Counted from the first letter of the stretch, positions 21,797 to 33,406 are shown. The stretch is DNA of 64,000 nucleotides from Ricordea florida (GCA_949710005.1 OX453272.1:40061373-40125372), one strand, 5' to 3'. Made by a program: numbers and translations. The notes: generated by a model from the sequence alone, not told the origin.

Positions 21797-24700
21797 CTCT
21801 AGGTGAGAGTGGTCAATTAAGTATTTATTTATTTAGTTTATAAGTTACCTAACTGCTGACACAGGCCAGCGTAATAATATTGTGATAACTTTTTCTCTTT
21901 CAGGTTTCAGCTCTTATGGACAAGTTTGAACAGCAGTTTGAGCACCTTGATGTGCAATCTAGCTACATGGAAACAGCAATGAGTGATACAACAACCCTCA
22001 CTGTACCACAGGTGGGTTAAACAAACTAAAATAGTTACAGCTGCAGCAGGTTGAACCCCATCAGCCATGGTATAAAGTTCTACTGTAGTTTTGTAATCAG
22101 TCAGTCCACAGTAAAAATTGGTTTCAACAGGATGTTTTTCCCACCTAAAGTTCTTCCCCTTGCCCTCCAAATTATTTTCCCAAACATAAAACAAACTGGA
22201 GAAGACAAAAATGATATTATTGTAGCTTAATTAATATCTTCCTTCTATCGTTGGTAATGAATTAATTTTGTGCAAGCTGGTTACCTGTTACCTATCTTCT
22301 AAGTGCCCTCTGGCACATAAGGCCTCTGTACAAGCGTGTGGGCTAAGTAAAAAGAAATTGCATGTTTGCCAACAATTAAAACACTGCAAATTTTCCAGTA
22401 TGGACAAGCTATCTCTGTGACATTTAAACCTAAGGTACTAACTCTTGCTGCATAATCCATTTTGTGCATAATTACTACTGGCTCCCCTCGAGCTCCTTTC
22501 ATTTATGACTGCTTTTTTTGATAGAGTTCTTACAGAGGGACAGAACATGAATTCTGATGTTATTAAGTGGCAGCAAAAGACTTGTAATAAGTGTACTGTA
22601 ATCAGTTTTCCTGAAAAATTGATCATTTGTAGCAAAACGTATTATACAGTAAGTTATTATAATAGCAATTATAATTATTTTATTTATTATTATGATTATA
22701 TTTATAGGTATGATTATGATTGATAATCATGATAGTTATGATCATGATTTTGATATATTACTCTTAATCTTGTTTTTTTTCCATGATTATTATTGTCTCC
22801 AAAACAATTTATTGTAGAATAAAAATTGATTATAATGAAAATACTGTAACTCCTTGTAGACAGGGTACTGATTTCCTGAAATATTATGAGTATAAAGGTC
22901 AATGCAGGAATAATTACATAACTACAATTATGTAGTTCAACCTCGCTATCTTGAACTCTTGAAATAATTGAGTTCAAGATAGTGAGGTTTGACTGTACTC
23001 ACCACAATTTCCTTTTCTTTGTCTTGCAACATCCAGGGTCAAGTTGATAGTCTTATGCAACAGGTGGCAGATGAGGCAGGGTAAGTGAAAATATTCATGG
23101 TGGTTTATTCATGTATTTATTATTCCACTATTACATCATTTTGCTATATAAAGTCAAGAGAACATGCAAAGTATGCTAGTGAATTACATTGTAAAGTCCC
23201 GGTTTCAGAAAATGGATGGACTGGATGTCCCAAATTTCAACTTATTCACAGCTTTCAAACTTGACTTTGTGGACAACTAAACTCATTTACTGTTACAATG
23301 ACCATTAAGGAAACTTTGATGTAAAAAATAGTTTCTAAAGTGTTTCTAAACTAATTTCAGTCTTTGTTAGGATGAATGAAGGAATGAAAAATCTGACAAG
23401 GTGCAAATTAAGTTATTTTGGTTAAACACCAAGTGTCAAGAACCTGTTGTTCATGCCTCATTTGATCCAATCAAATAAAATGAATTTTACTGGCTTTTTG
23501 TTTTGCCACGTACATGTAGCTCACGCTTACCAAGAAGAATGAGAAAGTTGCCACTTTCTGTACTCTAGCTAATAAATGCATAAAACAATTTAGTGGAACA
23601 ATAAATCTCCTATTCGATGTTTTGTGAGATGATGGGCGAGGACATTTACTCATTGCCCACATTTTTCCTCACCCTTGCATGGTTCGGAAAAATACTAGAC
23701 GCAACTCGTAAAATATCAGCGTGTATGATCTTGGAATATAGCACATGGAATAAGGTGTATGCATTTACCCTTTCACTCTCACAATTGATCATTGAGGGAT
23801 TTCCCCTTATGATATTTCTATGCTGTCACATAAACTTGTTGGATAGTCGAAATTGAGAAATGACTCTAAGATCATTGATGTTAAATTGACAAGCAGGTGT
23901 TTTCAGGGTGATTCAATGAGCCTTGTGAGTGCCATCATACATCATATTTTTCAATAAAAGTGCAATTGCACTTGGCAGCATGCGCAGGGATAGTGCCCCA
24001 CAACGCTTGTACCTATACCATAGATACTGTAGCTTGATTAATATAGTTGCAGAAAAATTCCCAAAACATGTGAGCTTAACATGCTTTAAAGTGGAGACAC
24101 ATTAGTGTAGAGGTTAGCATGTCTGACTTCTGAGCAGAAAGTTTGGAGTTCGAGCCCTAGTGCTGGCACTGTGTTGTTTCCTTAGACAATAAACTTTACT
24201 CCACACTGTCTCTCTCCACCCAGGTGTATAAATGGGTACCAGCGATATAATGCTGGGGGAGGACCCTGTGATGGACTAGCAACCCATCCAGGGGGGAGTA
24301 ACAATACTCCCAGGTGCTTCATGCTATTGAAACCAGGATAAGCTGCGGCCTTGTGGGCCTCAAGGCTTGTGTGCGCCTTTACCTAATGTGCTTTATGTTC
24401 ATTGTAGTAAAGACCAAATTTAACCTCACAGAGAGTCAATTGTGCTGTTTGATAGAAATCTGGCTGTCTTTAACGTGTTAGAAAATGCTCCATCATAGGA
24501 AACAGTGTGTATGAGTAGGTTGCTGTACATAGCCTAGTTTAGACTACAGAATAGTGATAACTGAATCAAACTTTTAGGCTGGAATTGAACATGGAGCTAC
24601 CAGCCGGACAGCAGTCACAACCAATTGGAACAGCATCTGCGGCATCTGCAGAACAGGTGATGTCACTTATTCTGTTTCTGTTATCCCTGATTAATGTCCA

Positions 24701-25252
24701 AGGGAAGTACGATTTGTATTCTTAAGTTCTATCGATCCATGCAGCCAACCGGTTAGCTCAGTTGGTTGAGCACTGAACTATCGTGCAGGAGGTTGTGGGT
24801 TCAAACCTTGGTTGGACCATCACTTAGGGTCTTTAAATTATTGAGGAGAAAGTGCTGCCTTTGCAATGACATCTGTAAATGGTCAGACTTGTTCACAAAG
24901 AGCGGAGGATGTAGATCTCAGTGATGCAGTATGGCTTTTGTGAAATCAATGTAATTTCACATATGTATTATGAATGAGCTTGTACAGCTTAATTGATTAA
25001 GACAACTAGCCCAGTATTGTTGTTAAATGGATTTTATGCCACTAATTTCAGGTGGAGGTAGTTTTGTGACCTGCAAATTATCACCTATGATTATTTTTGT
25101 TTCATAGCTTCAGTAATGTAACAATAACTTGGACACACTTTCTAATTAGATTCCTTTTGGTCCCTTAATACTAAGCCTGTGAGACTTATTAAATGTTCTT
25201 TTTTTTGCAGGATGAGCTATCACAAAGGCTAGCAAAACTGCGACAGTCTTAA
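15190..25252 (+). CDS. CHMP1B: ESCRT-III subunit CHMP1B-type, ten exons
   Basis: An ESCRT-III filament protein acting in membrane scission (endosomes, cytokinesis) and in recruiting VPS4/spastin. Exons: 15190-15205, 16994-17013, 17110-17187, 17969-18037, 18628-18705, 19803-19871, 21904-22011, 23037-23080, 24578-24656, 25211-25252. Phases join to 200 codons, matching the 199-residue family norm. The start gives [20 protein letters not shown], the CHMP1B-style N-terminus. It is followed by helical core blocks ([60 protein letters not shown]) and an acidic C-terminal half. It ends [13 protein letters not shown], a MIM1 helix that binds MIT domains. Exons 1 and 2 are only 16 and 20 nt of coding sequence. 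Intron 6 contains a 1.45-kb hAT-like insertion, and other introns hold SINEs and tandem repeats. CHMP1B rather than 1A is judged from the N-terminus; the symbol means the CHMP1 orthologue. Confidence 0.95.
15206..16993. other. CHMP1 intron 1; no gene seen
   Basis: No conserved exon is visible in this 1.8-kb intron. A G/C-rich patch at 16090-16165 (runs of C and G within ATCCCCCCAGTGCAAGGGGG) stands out from the A+T-rich surroundings. Confidence 0.5.
18265..18532. repeat. interspersed palindromic repeat, copy 1
   Basis: Contains ACTGTGATTGGTCAATTTAG, internal inverted GGGCC/ATAAATC blocks, and a CCTCGAACTCGGTTAG end. A shorter related copy lies at 42660-42832. It is in CHMP1 intron 4. Confidence 0.65.
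18796..19020. repeat. 49-bp tandem repeat, about 4.6 units
   Basis: A unit containing AAACTCCTTACTTTTAGAAG and TGTTGTTTTATAGTTAG recurs head to tail with a 49-bp period and a few substitutions per unit. It is a minisatellite in CHMP1 intron 5. Confidence 0.9.
20121..20341 (+). mobile_element. tRNA-derived SINE (Leu-like head)
   Basis: The head has a Pol III A box (GGCCGAGTGGTCTAGG, about 20136-20151) and a B box (GGGTTCAAATCCC, 20178-20190). A non-tRNA body follows, including GCCAGTTGGGATTCTTAAC. Its 3' end is interrupted by the hAT-like insertion at 20342. It is not a functional tRNA gene, because the acceptor stem and anticodon arm do not close. Confidence 0.8.
20603..20656. repeat. short palindrome within the hAT-like element
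   Basis: Arms GTTCCCAGGGTCCTCTCC and GAGAGAACCCTGGGAAC flank a short GC-rich centre. This is a strong hairpin and probably the joined ends of a small mobile element. Confidence 0.6.
20949..20980. mobile_element. CAGG...CCTG micro-insertion, 32 bp
   Basis: A 32-bp block starts CAGGAGCCCA and ends GGTAATGGGCTCCTG. The 7 bp on the left (TAAGGAT, 20942-20948) and right (CAAGGAT, 20981-20987) match at six positions. It shares its ends with 43904, 47026 and 58435. Confidence 0.65.
22937..22996. repeat. TIR-only palindrome, pogo/Tigger-like ends
   Basis: Arms TTCAACCTCGCTATCTTGAA and TTCAAGATAGTGAGGTTTGA enclose about a dozen bases. It looks like two transposon ends with almost no interior, in CHMP1 intron 7. 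Confidence 0.65.
24098..24385 (+). mobile_element. SINE with tRNA-like head, family 2
   Basis: The head contains GTGTAGAGGTTAGCATGTCT (A box region) and GGAGTTCGAGCCC (B box). The body contains GTGTATAAATGGGTACCAGC and GATGGACTAGCAACCCATCC. It lies in CHMP1 intron 8. It is diverged and not a tRNA gene. Confidence 0.75.
24743..24960 (+). mobile_element. SINE with tRNA-like head, family 3, copy 1
   Basis: The head CCGGTTAGCTCAGTTGGTTG with B box GGGTTCAAACCTT is followed by a body with GAGAAAGTGCTGCCTTTGCA. The same structure is seen at 41448. It lies in CHMP1 intron 9. Confidence 0.8.
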
Positions 25253-25454
25253 AGATGCATGTCCAATGCTTTACATGTATACCAATGATTATCCTCTAAT
25301 TGTGTTTCAAGGACTTAGTCTTGTACTGTTTTAGTCATCCAAATCCTCACAATGTTTTTTTTTTTGGTGTGGAAGAGCTGCTTTGTTCACTAGCTGAATT
25401 TAATTTGATTTTAAATTTCAGTCACAGGGCTTCTATTTTATCATAGCACAGTAA

Positions 25455-25660
25455 CAGGCCATTTTATTTTATGGCTGTTTCTACAAGCACGCAAGATAAT
25501 AGGAATCCAGAGTCCTGATTGGCTATCTGAGCATCTTGCCCACTTAGGATTTCCTGTATTGTGCCATGAAACAAACCAAAACAAAAATTATTGGCCATAT
25601 AATAAATCCTGTATTGACCAAGTTTGTTCAGTTATGATGGATTCTTTTCGGCATTTTTAC
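25455..25660 (+). repeat. TGATTGGCTA-type dispersed repeat, copy 1
   Basis: Contains TTATGGCTGTTTCTACAAGC, CTGATTGGCTATCTGAGC, and a tail with ATAAATCCTGTATTGACCAA. Two relatives are at 60580 and 61895. Non-coding. Confidence 0.6.
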
Positions 25661-27419
25661 ATGCAGCCATCTTGACCTCATGCTTGGTCAGTAATGCATA
25701 CAGTATATACTGTACATGTGTTGCCCCGTTTCTCTAAGCCTCAGCCATAACCTGAAATTGGAATCAAAATGAAATTTCATTGCCTGACAAGTATAACAAA
25801 TGTGCAGAAAAGAAAACAAGTTTGAAATAGTGTTAATAAAGATTTTAAGGGCATTTGTAGGAAATATGCTCGCATGTTCAGATGTTTTAAGGTGAAAAAA
25901 GCCACTTTTTGACATTTTTGTGTGCAGTTTTGGCTGGATGTCAATCTGCTGCCTTGATATGCAAAGAAAGGACCACGCATATTTGAAATAATAATAAAAA
26001 GTCTCGAGTGACTGTTGATCTACTTGTTAAGTCTCCTTTCAATTTAGCCTGTGTTTGCTTGTGTTTTGACACTGGATCAGGCTCCCCCTTAATTTGAAGA
26101 CCTCACCTTAACTATAGTGTTTTCCTCAGAATTTCAAGTCCAATTCTATTATTTCTGTAAACTTGAGATTTAGATTTAGAATGATGTTCAAAATTAAAGG
26201 CATTCAGTATTTAGGGTCTCACTCACTATTATTCCTTCCACACTCCGTAGTGATCAATATGCAACTTCTCTTTACAGTATTAGTGCATTGTCAAGAAATC
26301 AGATTTAAGAATTTAGAAAGTTATCAACACAAGGTCAAAATTTAGTAAAAACCCAGTACCCTTCATTTACTCTCAGTGCAGTGCTCAGGTGGGAACAGGC
26401 AAACAAATTAAACAGGTGATTTGAATGACAGTTTACTACAATCGTGGGACACTAAAGGAATGACCTGTCTCTGATGCAGATATGTAAAGTTTATTAAAAT
26501 GATAAGCTCAAAAAACATTGTTCATGGTTTTCTGCTGTTACTACTACCACCCCCTCCCCCCTAACAATGTGAGACCCACTGTCATCATTGTATTGGTTGG
26601 CATGGAAACAAATAAACATTGAATATGGGTGGAAGGGAGATACTGCCTTTGGGTTAACTTGTTTTGCAAAGTGTCCCAAAGTTTTTGGCAAGGATTGTAG
26701 ATCAAGAATTACAACTGGCTGGAGCTGATCCAGTTTGCTAGTCACCAGGTACTTATGTGGTTGAGAGCAAGATTTAACCCTCGGTTTCCCCCAATTGCAA
26801 GTCCTTTGCTTTTACCACATGGCCAGGCTCCCTCTGCCGTATTTTTATTCAAAACCATATTCTCCAAACTTAACGGGAAGACAATGTTTAGCATGTGCTT
26901 ACTAGGGAGAATAGCTACTCACTTCTTGAAAGTCAAGACTGAAAAAATGTCTCCTAGGTAGGGTTTTTTAAAAATAAGTACCGGTACATCTGTTTATGAT
27001 TTGGACATTCTCAGTCCGGTAAAAACGGCAGTTTGTGTTATATTGTCTTCAGCATTTGTCATTAAATCAATACAACCTTGTTACTCTCATTAATAGACAT
27101 GTGCTTGTAAAAATTGGTACCAGTAACATGTTTCATGTCAGTCAAATAAGCATTTTAAAGCTGGTACCAAAAACTCTCAAAGTCAACATTTGAGACCTAT
27201 TTAAAAATCCAGTCATACAAGTTACTTGCTCTATCACAGATATAGGGATTAGTTTCTTAATACCAGTAATATACATTAAAAAATACTTGTTTTTAATTGG
27301 CTGAGAGCAGTGCAGTTTAAGTGTAACACCAGTGCAAATTACATGTTGAAATTCTGGATTATGATTGGCTGAAAAATAATAGGAAATTTTCTTAAACAAA
27401 TGACATCATGTAGAATGAC

Positions 27420-27532
27420 AAAATTCAAACTTTTATTTTCCTTTGTTTCAAACTCATTATCATACATTACCATACCAGAAAACAAAGGAAAATAAAATTT
27501 GAACCAAGGAAAAATTGAACCACAACATATAC
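27420..27532. mobile_element. MITE family 2, copy 2 (left end decayed)
   Basis: The right arm CAAAGGAAAATAAAATTTGA with AATTGAACCACAACATAT is intact. The left arm retains only the TTTATTTTCCTTTGTTTCAA part. Confidence 0.7.
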
Positions 27533-27534
27533 AT

Positions 27535-27835
27535 GCAAAAATTTCAACATGTACACTTATTTGTTGAGAGCACATCAATCCCAAACAGTGCAGAAAGCTG
27601 AAGTTGAGTGCTGAAATTTGAAATTAAATTTTTGCAGGTATATTATAAACAATTTACCAAATGATTTTGAGTGCAATTTTGTATAATTTTCCAGATACAA
27701 CAAATTGCATGCACTCGCCCTACAGCCTAGCACAATTGTTTCAGTCTTCCAAAAAAATTACCAGTGCTCATTTATACCAAATTGCACTCAAAACCATGTG
27801 ATTATACTTATACAAATTGCTGCAACATTGGTAGG
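27535..27835. repeat. TTGCACT-type interspersed repeat, copy 2
   Basis: Abuts MITE family 2. Contains GAGTGCAATTTTGTATAATT, ACCAAATTGCACTCAAAACC and CTTATACAAATT, shared with 5390 and 12405. Confidence 0.5.
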
Positions 27836-28753
27836 AATTTTAAAATTCAAAAAATGGGTTTATCATATTATTTGATGTGTTATTCTCCTGCTATATTTAA
27901 CTTTTTTCATTGACATGTCTGCTACTGTGACCTTTTATACTTTGTTGTTTTAGTCTCAAACAAAGGTCAGAGCTAGTCTAAGTTAGCATGGGCATTGACT
28001 TTTAAACAAAAATTCCATTTTGAGATTTTCATTTGCTGAATGGAGCAGTACTTTCAGATGGACAAACCTGCTCTTGTGTTCCCATACCTTCTGCAAAATG
28101 TTTCGAAACCAAGAGAGAGCCAATTAAAAACAAAGACAGGAATGATTTAACATACCAATTAATGGAATGCACCACTGATCGGATCGGTCACTGCACCCGG
28201 ACAGAACCGAAATGGACTGGGTAATCATCATGCACCCTATTTCATATGACCTCCAACCGAAATTCGTGGAGTTTTCGGTTGAATGGCAATTAAGTGCTCC
28301 ATAGTTAAGGAAAGCTTATTCCATACAACTTGTTGAAGAAACTAGGAATATACATGAGTAACTGACACCAAATCTACATGTGTTGGTATTAGTTATGCCA
28401 AAAATATATTTCAATTTGTTTTAAATGCAACAATGAATGCTTCAACAAAAACTTCCTATTATACTAGTTATTTTGTCAGAAAATTACAATTGTTTTTTAT
28501 GCTAGTATTTAGTAATACCCTATTTTTAAAGATGATGCTGACTACAAGTTCTTAAAAATTACAATTTTCTATGTTTGTGCTGACGCCTACGAGTATATGA
28601 TTATAATTTTTAAAAAACAATGAGAGCTAGAAATTATTATAATTATTAAACCCTTTAAGCTCCAATATCAACATTCATTTTCTCCTAACCGTTCTTATAA
28701 ATTATATTTCTTATGGTACTGGTGAGAAGAATTTGTGTAAATACTGTATCAAT

Positions 28754-29198
28754 CAGTGTTCTCCAGAGATTTTAGAGTAGCCAGCCCCCAAATGAAAGAA
28801 GCCGGTGCCCAAGGGGCACGAGCCTCGAGGGGGGTCCAGGGGCATGCCTCCCCCCCCCCCCGGGAAAATTTGTAAAAAGTGTGGCCCAGAGATGCAATCT
28901 GGCACATTTTGAGTCACATCAGGAGTCGAGAACAAACAAAATTAAAATGCATTAGTTTAATTAAATTAGGTTAATCAGGACAGGTCCGTCTGGTGGTAAA
29001 TAACATTTCTTACGTTCCTTTTTGTTTAAAAAGCTGTTATTTATGCTAAGTTATCATTCGCACCCTTTTTGCCCCTTCTAAAAGAGTCAAGATCAACACA
29101 AGTATAGTTTTCTGTGGTTTTGTGTGATAAAAGTAGCCGGCGCTTCGGACATGAGCAGTCAGCGAAAACGCCGGCGCCGGCCCTTCTGGAGAACACTG
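28754..29198. mobile_element. hAT-like non-autonomous element, 445 bp, 7-bp TSD
   Basis: The ends CAGTGTTCTCCAGA and TCTGGAGAACACTG are exact inverted complements. They are flanked immediately by the perfect 7-bp repeat TATCAAT (28747-28753 and 29199-29205). The interior has a poly-C run and GC-rich blocks (AGCCGGTGCC, GGCGCCGGCC) but no ORF. CAGTG-type ends are usual for hAT elements, although hAT duplications are normally 8 bp. Confidence 0.85.
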
Positions 29199-30343
29199 TA
29201 TCAATACAACTCCTTTTTGGTGATCATTTTTGTTATTCTTATAACATGAATGGTTGATGAACAGTGAATATTGTAATAACAAATTTAACACTGGTCACTG
29301 TACTGAGAATTAAAGGGTTACATGTAAATAGTCTCACCCCTACATCTTAAAACTAACACAAAAAAAAACCTAGCATTACGGATTAACTTTATTAAATGCT
29401 TTTCATGTTTTCTGACCATCAATCAGTTTTTAGTAATTCTATTCTTTTCCAGATGGAGACGCATGCGAGCTAATAACAAACAGAATGACCATTGACCTAA
29501 TTTTTGCACAAACAACACTGCATTATACATCAATGATCAGAACAATTAAATTTGGTGCTAACCTTCTCCAGTGAAGACAAAAAGGATTTCACTTTCTAAA
29601 ATTTTTTCTTTTGCAACTAGAGCTCTCCTAATTTATACAAAAATTATTGAGTAAACATGAGCAAAACAAACAAGAACAAGCCATAAATAGCAAAGCATAT
29701 CAAAATTAGTTTTCATGGGTTCCATTTTTTCTATAAAGAAGAACTGTAACCTTACAAACACTAAGCTAAAGAAGGCTGAAACATGAAAGTATGCTATAAT
29801 TTTAAATCATAAACCTTTTATTCTACCACGTGATGGATAAAAGGACGTTCTTTCCCACTGTTTTGTCTAACATGGGAGTTCAAAAACTTCAAAACTTAAA
29901 TAATGCACTTCATAATATAAATGTTAGTAGAATACTGAGTGTTGGCAAATTGTCTGATGTACTTGTCGCTCTAGAGTTTTCAATACATATAGTACTTGGT
30001 ATAACACTTAATATTGCATAATAAAAAGAAAATTACATGACAGCTTGGAGATACAGATATTTTGTATCCCCATGAGGTCATATAATATCCTTTATAAATA
30101 TTGTGATATTAATTTGATTCCAAACTGTGCATAATTTAGTATATAATTTAGATGTGACATGCATATAAAAGTAAAAATGTAGAAAAAACATTAAATTTAA
30201 ACTTGCCCTGATTTTAAGATATGTATTTAAAAATATCTAATAATAGTAACAAAACTATTATGATTTATATTTTTTAATTACATATCTACAAAAATTTCTT
30301 ATGCTTTTCTTTTGTCACAGACCTCAAGAATACTATGTAATCA

Positions 30344-31021
30344 TTAACAGCCAACTGGCTTGACCTCCTTCCACCAGTTGTGAGGATACAGATGTTTTAG
30401 AATTTCTATGCCTCCTTTAGGTATAGAAATATTGAAGAACCCGAATTTTGTTAGAGGAAGCTCTGGCTCAACCACCCAAGCAGGGAACGAATGGTACCTC
30501 CGATAATTCAAAGGAAATAGCCAAGACTCAAGCCCTGTTCTTCGCATGGTGCCACTATAATTGTAAAACGCGAATAAATCCACAGACAGCCATAAACCTT
30601 TCTTAGAAACGACTATGGTTCCACTTTGCAGCCACTTGCTTTGAACCTGAAGTCCAGCGGCTTCGAAAGGCGAAAAAAACTCATCCCAAGTCAACTTGGC
30701 AAATCTCCCTTCGCCTTCGAGTCCAATGTCGACATCATTGTCCCATGGAAGCGGTTTTCCAAGACGGCGTGCTCCCCATATCGATCCGTACATCAACCAA
30801 TGACGAACTTTTAACTCATCTAATATTTTATGAATCTGCCACGTAAGCTGTAAAAGTTGCTCCATTTCTTGATCTGTACTTCGGCATTTGATGACTGGCT
30901 TCCAAGGTTTGTTTGTGTAGTAAGCGAAATCTTGGTAATTGACAAACAAGTACACAGCTCCCAATCCAAGGACGAGTAGCAGAACTAGAAGCAATCGTCT
31001 TCGCCTTCGAAACAGTCGCAT
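30344..31021 (-). CDS. LicD-family type II membrane protein, single exon
   Basis: A complete, intronless 225-codon frame. The N-terminus is a short basic segment followed by a leucine-rich membrane helix (about residues 9-27), giving a type II Golgi/ER topology. The catalytic region carries HWLMYGSIWGARRLGK (about 73-88) and PWDNDVDIG (about 91-99), the signature of LicD/fukutin-related nucleotidyl- or phospho-sugar transferases. The DxD-type acidic cluster binds metal. The protein is much shorter than vertebrate FKRP (about 495 residues) and consists of little more than anchor and LicD core. Its substrate cannot be told from sequence; phosphocholine or ribitol-phosphate transfer to glycans are the known activities of relatives. 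The start methionine has an arginine-rich context and no in-frame upstream alternative that I can see. Confidence 0.85.
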   Translation of the reverse strand: MRLFRRRRRLLLVLLLVLGLGAVYLFVNYQDFAYYTNKPWKPVIKCRSTDQEMEQLLQLTWQIHKILDELKVRHWLMYGSIWGARRLGKPLPWDNDVDIGLEGEGRFAKLTWDEFFSPFEAAGLQVQSKWLQSGTIVVSKKGLWLSVDLFAFYNYSGTMRRTGLESWLFPLNYRRYHSFPAWVVEPELPLTKFGFFNISIPKGGIEILKHLYPHNWWKEVKPVGC

Positions 31022-31639
31022 TGTCCTAATCGCTTTCTGTCTGTGTTTACTGGAATGTCTTTATTCTTGTTACATTATGCAGTCACGATGAAGCCGATGA
31101 AGATCCTGCCTTCTCGAAAACGGTAACCGCTGACCCGCCCCACCGTTCGTACCTGTCCCGACAGAACGACGACAGTCACAGACGACCCGTGTCAACGTTT
31201 CACGATCGATCAAAAATCCTTTTTGAGCTTAACCTAAGCTCTACGGTCCATGTTCAGCTTTACCCTACTATTTTTTTATGTTCACCTTTAGATCTGTAGA
31301 CACCAGTGTAATGGTGAAATTATAAGACTTTGTATGGGGGGAAAACTTGTCGGATTTGAACGGAAAATTAGCACGATTTGCAATAAAAATTTCCCGCCGT
31401 AACTTATTTGTCGTACTTTTTGTGTCCTATGTGGTTCTTGGGCCGATTTGAGGGGATTTAATGGAGTTTCAGTTTCATCGGTTTCTTTCGCCATATATCT
31501 TTCCAAGTGGAAAAAAATGAAAAATATATATCTTTCCAAATCGATGACCAAAATGTTTTTGGCCTATCGATTACTCCTGGACTATATGTTGATTAGTAAA
31601 GGTAATCATACGGTTTTTCTCGTTCAATTTGGAATTAAT

Positions 31640-31930
31640 TTACACGAGTGAGTTTTTTAAAAAAGCTGAAATTGCACGAGCCGCAATTTCAGCTTTTTGA
31701 AAAACTCACAAGTGCAGTTTCATCAGACCAAGCTTGACATCAAACTTCACAGCCAATAACACCATGGTCTCACTGACATACACCCATGACGCCTTAAACG
31801 ACCAATCACAACGTTGGACAGGGATACAAATACCACCACCTTATGACAAGGAAATTTCGTGACTCCGATGATGACTTCCGCTCAGGCTGCCGAAACGTCA
31901 GTTCTCAGAACAACAAAATGAACTCGACAA
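31640..31930 (+). mobile_element. Penelope-like 3' region, copy 1
   Basis: Shares blocks with 45520-45720 in the same order: GCCAATAACACCATGG, TTAAACGACCAATCAC, ACAGGGATACAAATACCACC and CGCTCAGGCTGCCGAAAC. At 45 kb these follow a recognisable GIY-YIG domain, so this is taken as the 3' untranslated part of the same element. A 31645-31712 hairpin (AAAAGCTGAAATTGC arms) precedes it. Confidence 0.55.
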
Positions 31931-32619
31931 ATAGCTGTTGCTTCATACAATGAAGAACGGAACCGGATGACTGGACTTAATACGGAACGCGGAACGTTGC
32001 TTAAATTAAAAAACTTGCGCTTTGAAAAGGAAGACGATTCAGAGGTCATACGATTCAAAAGTCAAACTTCATTCGTAATTCGACCGACCCAGTTTATCAA
32101 AAGAACCCATATAGATTTAAACATTGGACTTTTTACGGCTTTTAAAATTAACAGCCACCAAAATGATAACATAGTTATGCATTATAATAGCCACATGAAA
32201 GGTTCGCCGCAAAAATTACCGTGCCGGGCCAAGCTTCACAGAGAGGGAAGAACAGCTTAGCCGGCTGTCTTGTTCCTTTTAGCAGTTATTCGATGCATTA
32301 ATTAGACCGGCTCAAAAACAATATGACAGCAGAATCAGGTATTTGCTATGTTTTAAGATAAAAAAGGTTTTTTAATTCTAGTCACTTGTTGCTTGCCGGA
32401 AGTTCACAGCCGAAAGAACGGAATACGGTTGAACCTCGCTATCTCGAACACGATTATCTCGAACTCCCCTCTATCTCGAACTATTTTATAGATTCCCTCA
32501 GCTAAATTCAACCCAGGTCATCCATACAAGGGAAATCGACCTGAGGCACTTGTCTCGCTCATTTTGAGACTGTGAAAATACCGAATTTTTGTCAAATAAT
32601 GCGTGACCTTAGTTTTATG

Positions 32620-32747
32620 GGATCAATATCAGTTTCTGGGCAACCGTGCACCTACCCCTCCCCTAAACCAACATTTACGCTAACTTTTTAACTCATTATA
32701 ACTTGTTGGATTAGGGGAGGGGTAGGTGCACAGTTGCCTACTAGAAT
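32620..32747. mobile_element. small palindromic MITE, copy 2 of the 8303 family
   Basis: Arms GTGCACCTACCCCTCCCCTA and TTAGGGGAGGGGTAGGTGCA surround about 55 bp containing TTAACTCATTATAACTTGTT. The outer part GGATCAATATCAGTTTCTGG matches 8303. Confidence 0.75.
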
Positions 32748-33406
32748 ACTTCATGGTTGGTGAGTGCGCACGAGTTTTATTCACGAGTTGTGATGAATCA
32801 CAAACGAACGAGCGAGGAACGAGCGACTGAGATTTTTATTCTTTACAACGAGTAAATAAAATCATTTAAAATTTTAATCCAAAACAAAACGTGAAACAAA
32901 CAATCGCGAGGCAAAATCAATACTGAAGACAACGAGTTTCAAACGCTTCTTTTTCAATCAAAGTGAATTGTGCTTCTAAGCACAATCTTAACCCGGTTAA
33001 TACTAAATAAAATATTCTTTGCATTATCTTCATCATGAAAATTGAAGAGAACTTGCTATTCTAAACCGCTTCACAAATTGCTCCGTTCAAAAACTTAGAG
33101 CCGTTTAATTCTCAGAAGGCCGAGGTAATTTGTGATTATGCTGTCGGAAAGCACTGTCACATAGCTACAACGTGATGGCAAATGTGCTGTAATATCATTG
33201 GGTGGTTTGCATGCACGATTAATATATTTAGTTATAATTAGCTCAGTTTAAATGCCCTGAACCTATTTTGATGTCAATAATGAGTACTTACGGCGGATGT
33301 CGAATATTACACCTGTAGATGGCTTGCCTTGTGTTTTTCCGCTTACGCTGTGACTTTAAATATTTTTGCCGTTTTGTACTGCTAAGTTAGTCAAAAGCTT
33401 CAAGCA

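Larger units (their letters stand above)
25253..30343. other. intergenic, repeat-rich; no gene seen
   Basis: No exon chain is visible on either strand across these 5.1 kb. Recognised contents are listed separately: a dispersed repeat at 25455, MITE family 2 at 27420, a TTGCACT-type repeat at 27535 and a hAT-like element at 28754. CHMP1 3' UTR occupies the start; a possible polyadenylation AATAAA is near 25600. Confidence 0.6.
31022..33406. other. intergenic between LicD gene and JmjC gene
   Basis: The two genes are divergent, with 2.4 kb between the starts. No exon is visible. Recognised parts are the Penelope-like tail (31640-31930), pogo-like end motifs at 32429-32485 (AACCTCGCTATCTCGAACAC), and the palindromic repeat at 32620. 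Confidence 0.6.

Noticed and set aside
31862-31905. Hammerhead-ribozyme-like core (CCGATGA...CCGAAAC), also at 45652-45691 (TTGATGA...TCGAAAC)
   Set aside because: Penelope-like elements can carry hammerheads, and a merge of the two copies would give CTGATGA and GAAAC. But each copy breaks the CUGANGA core, and I could not draw a convincing stem II or stem III.
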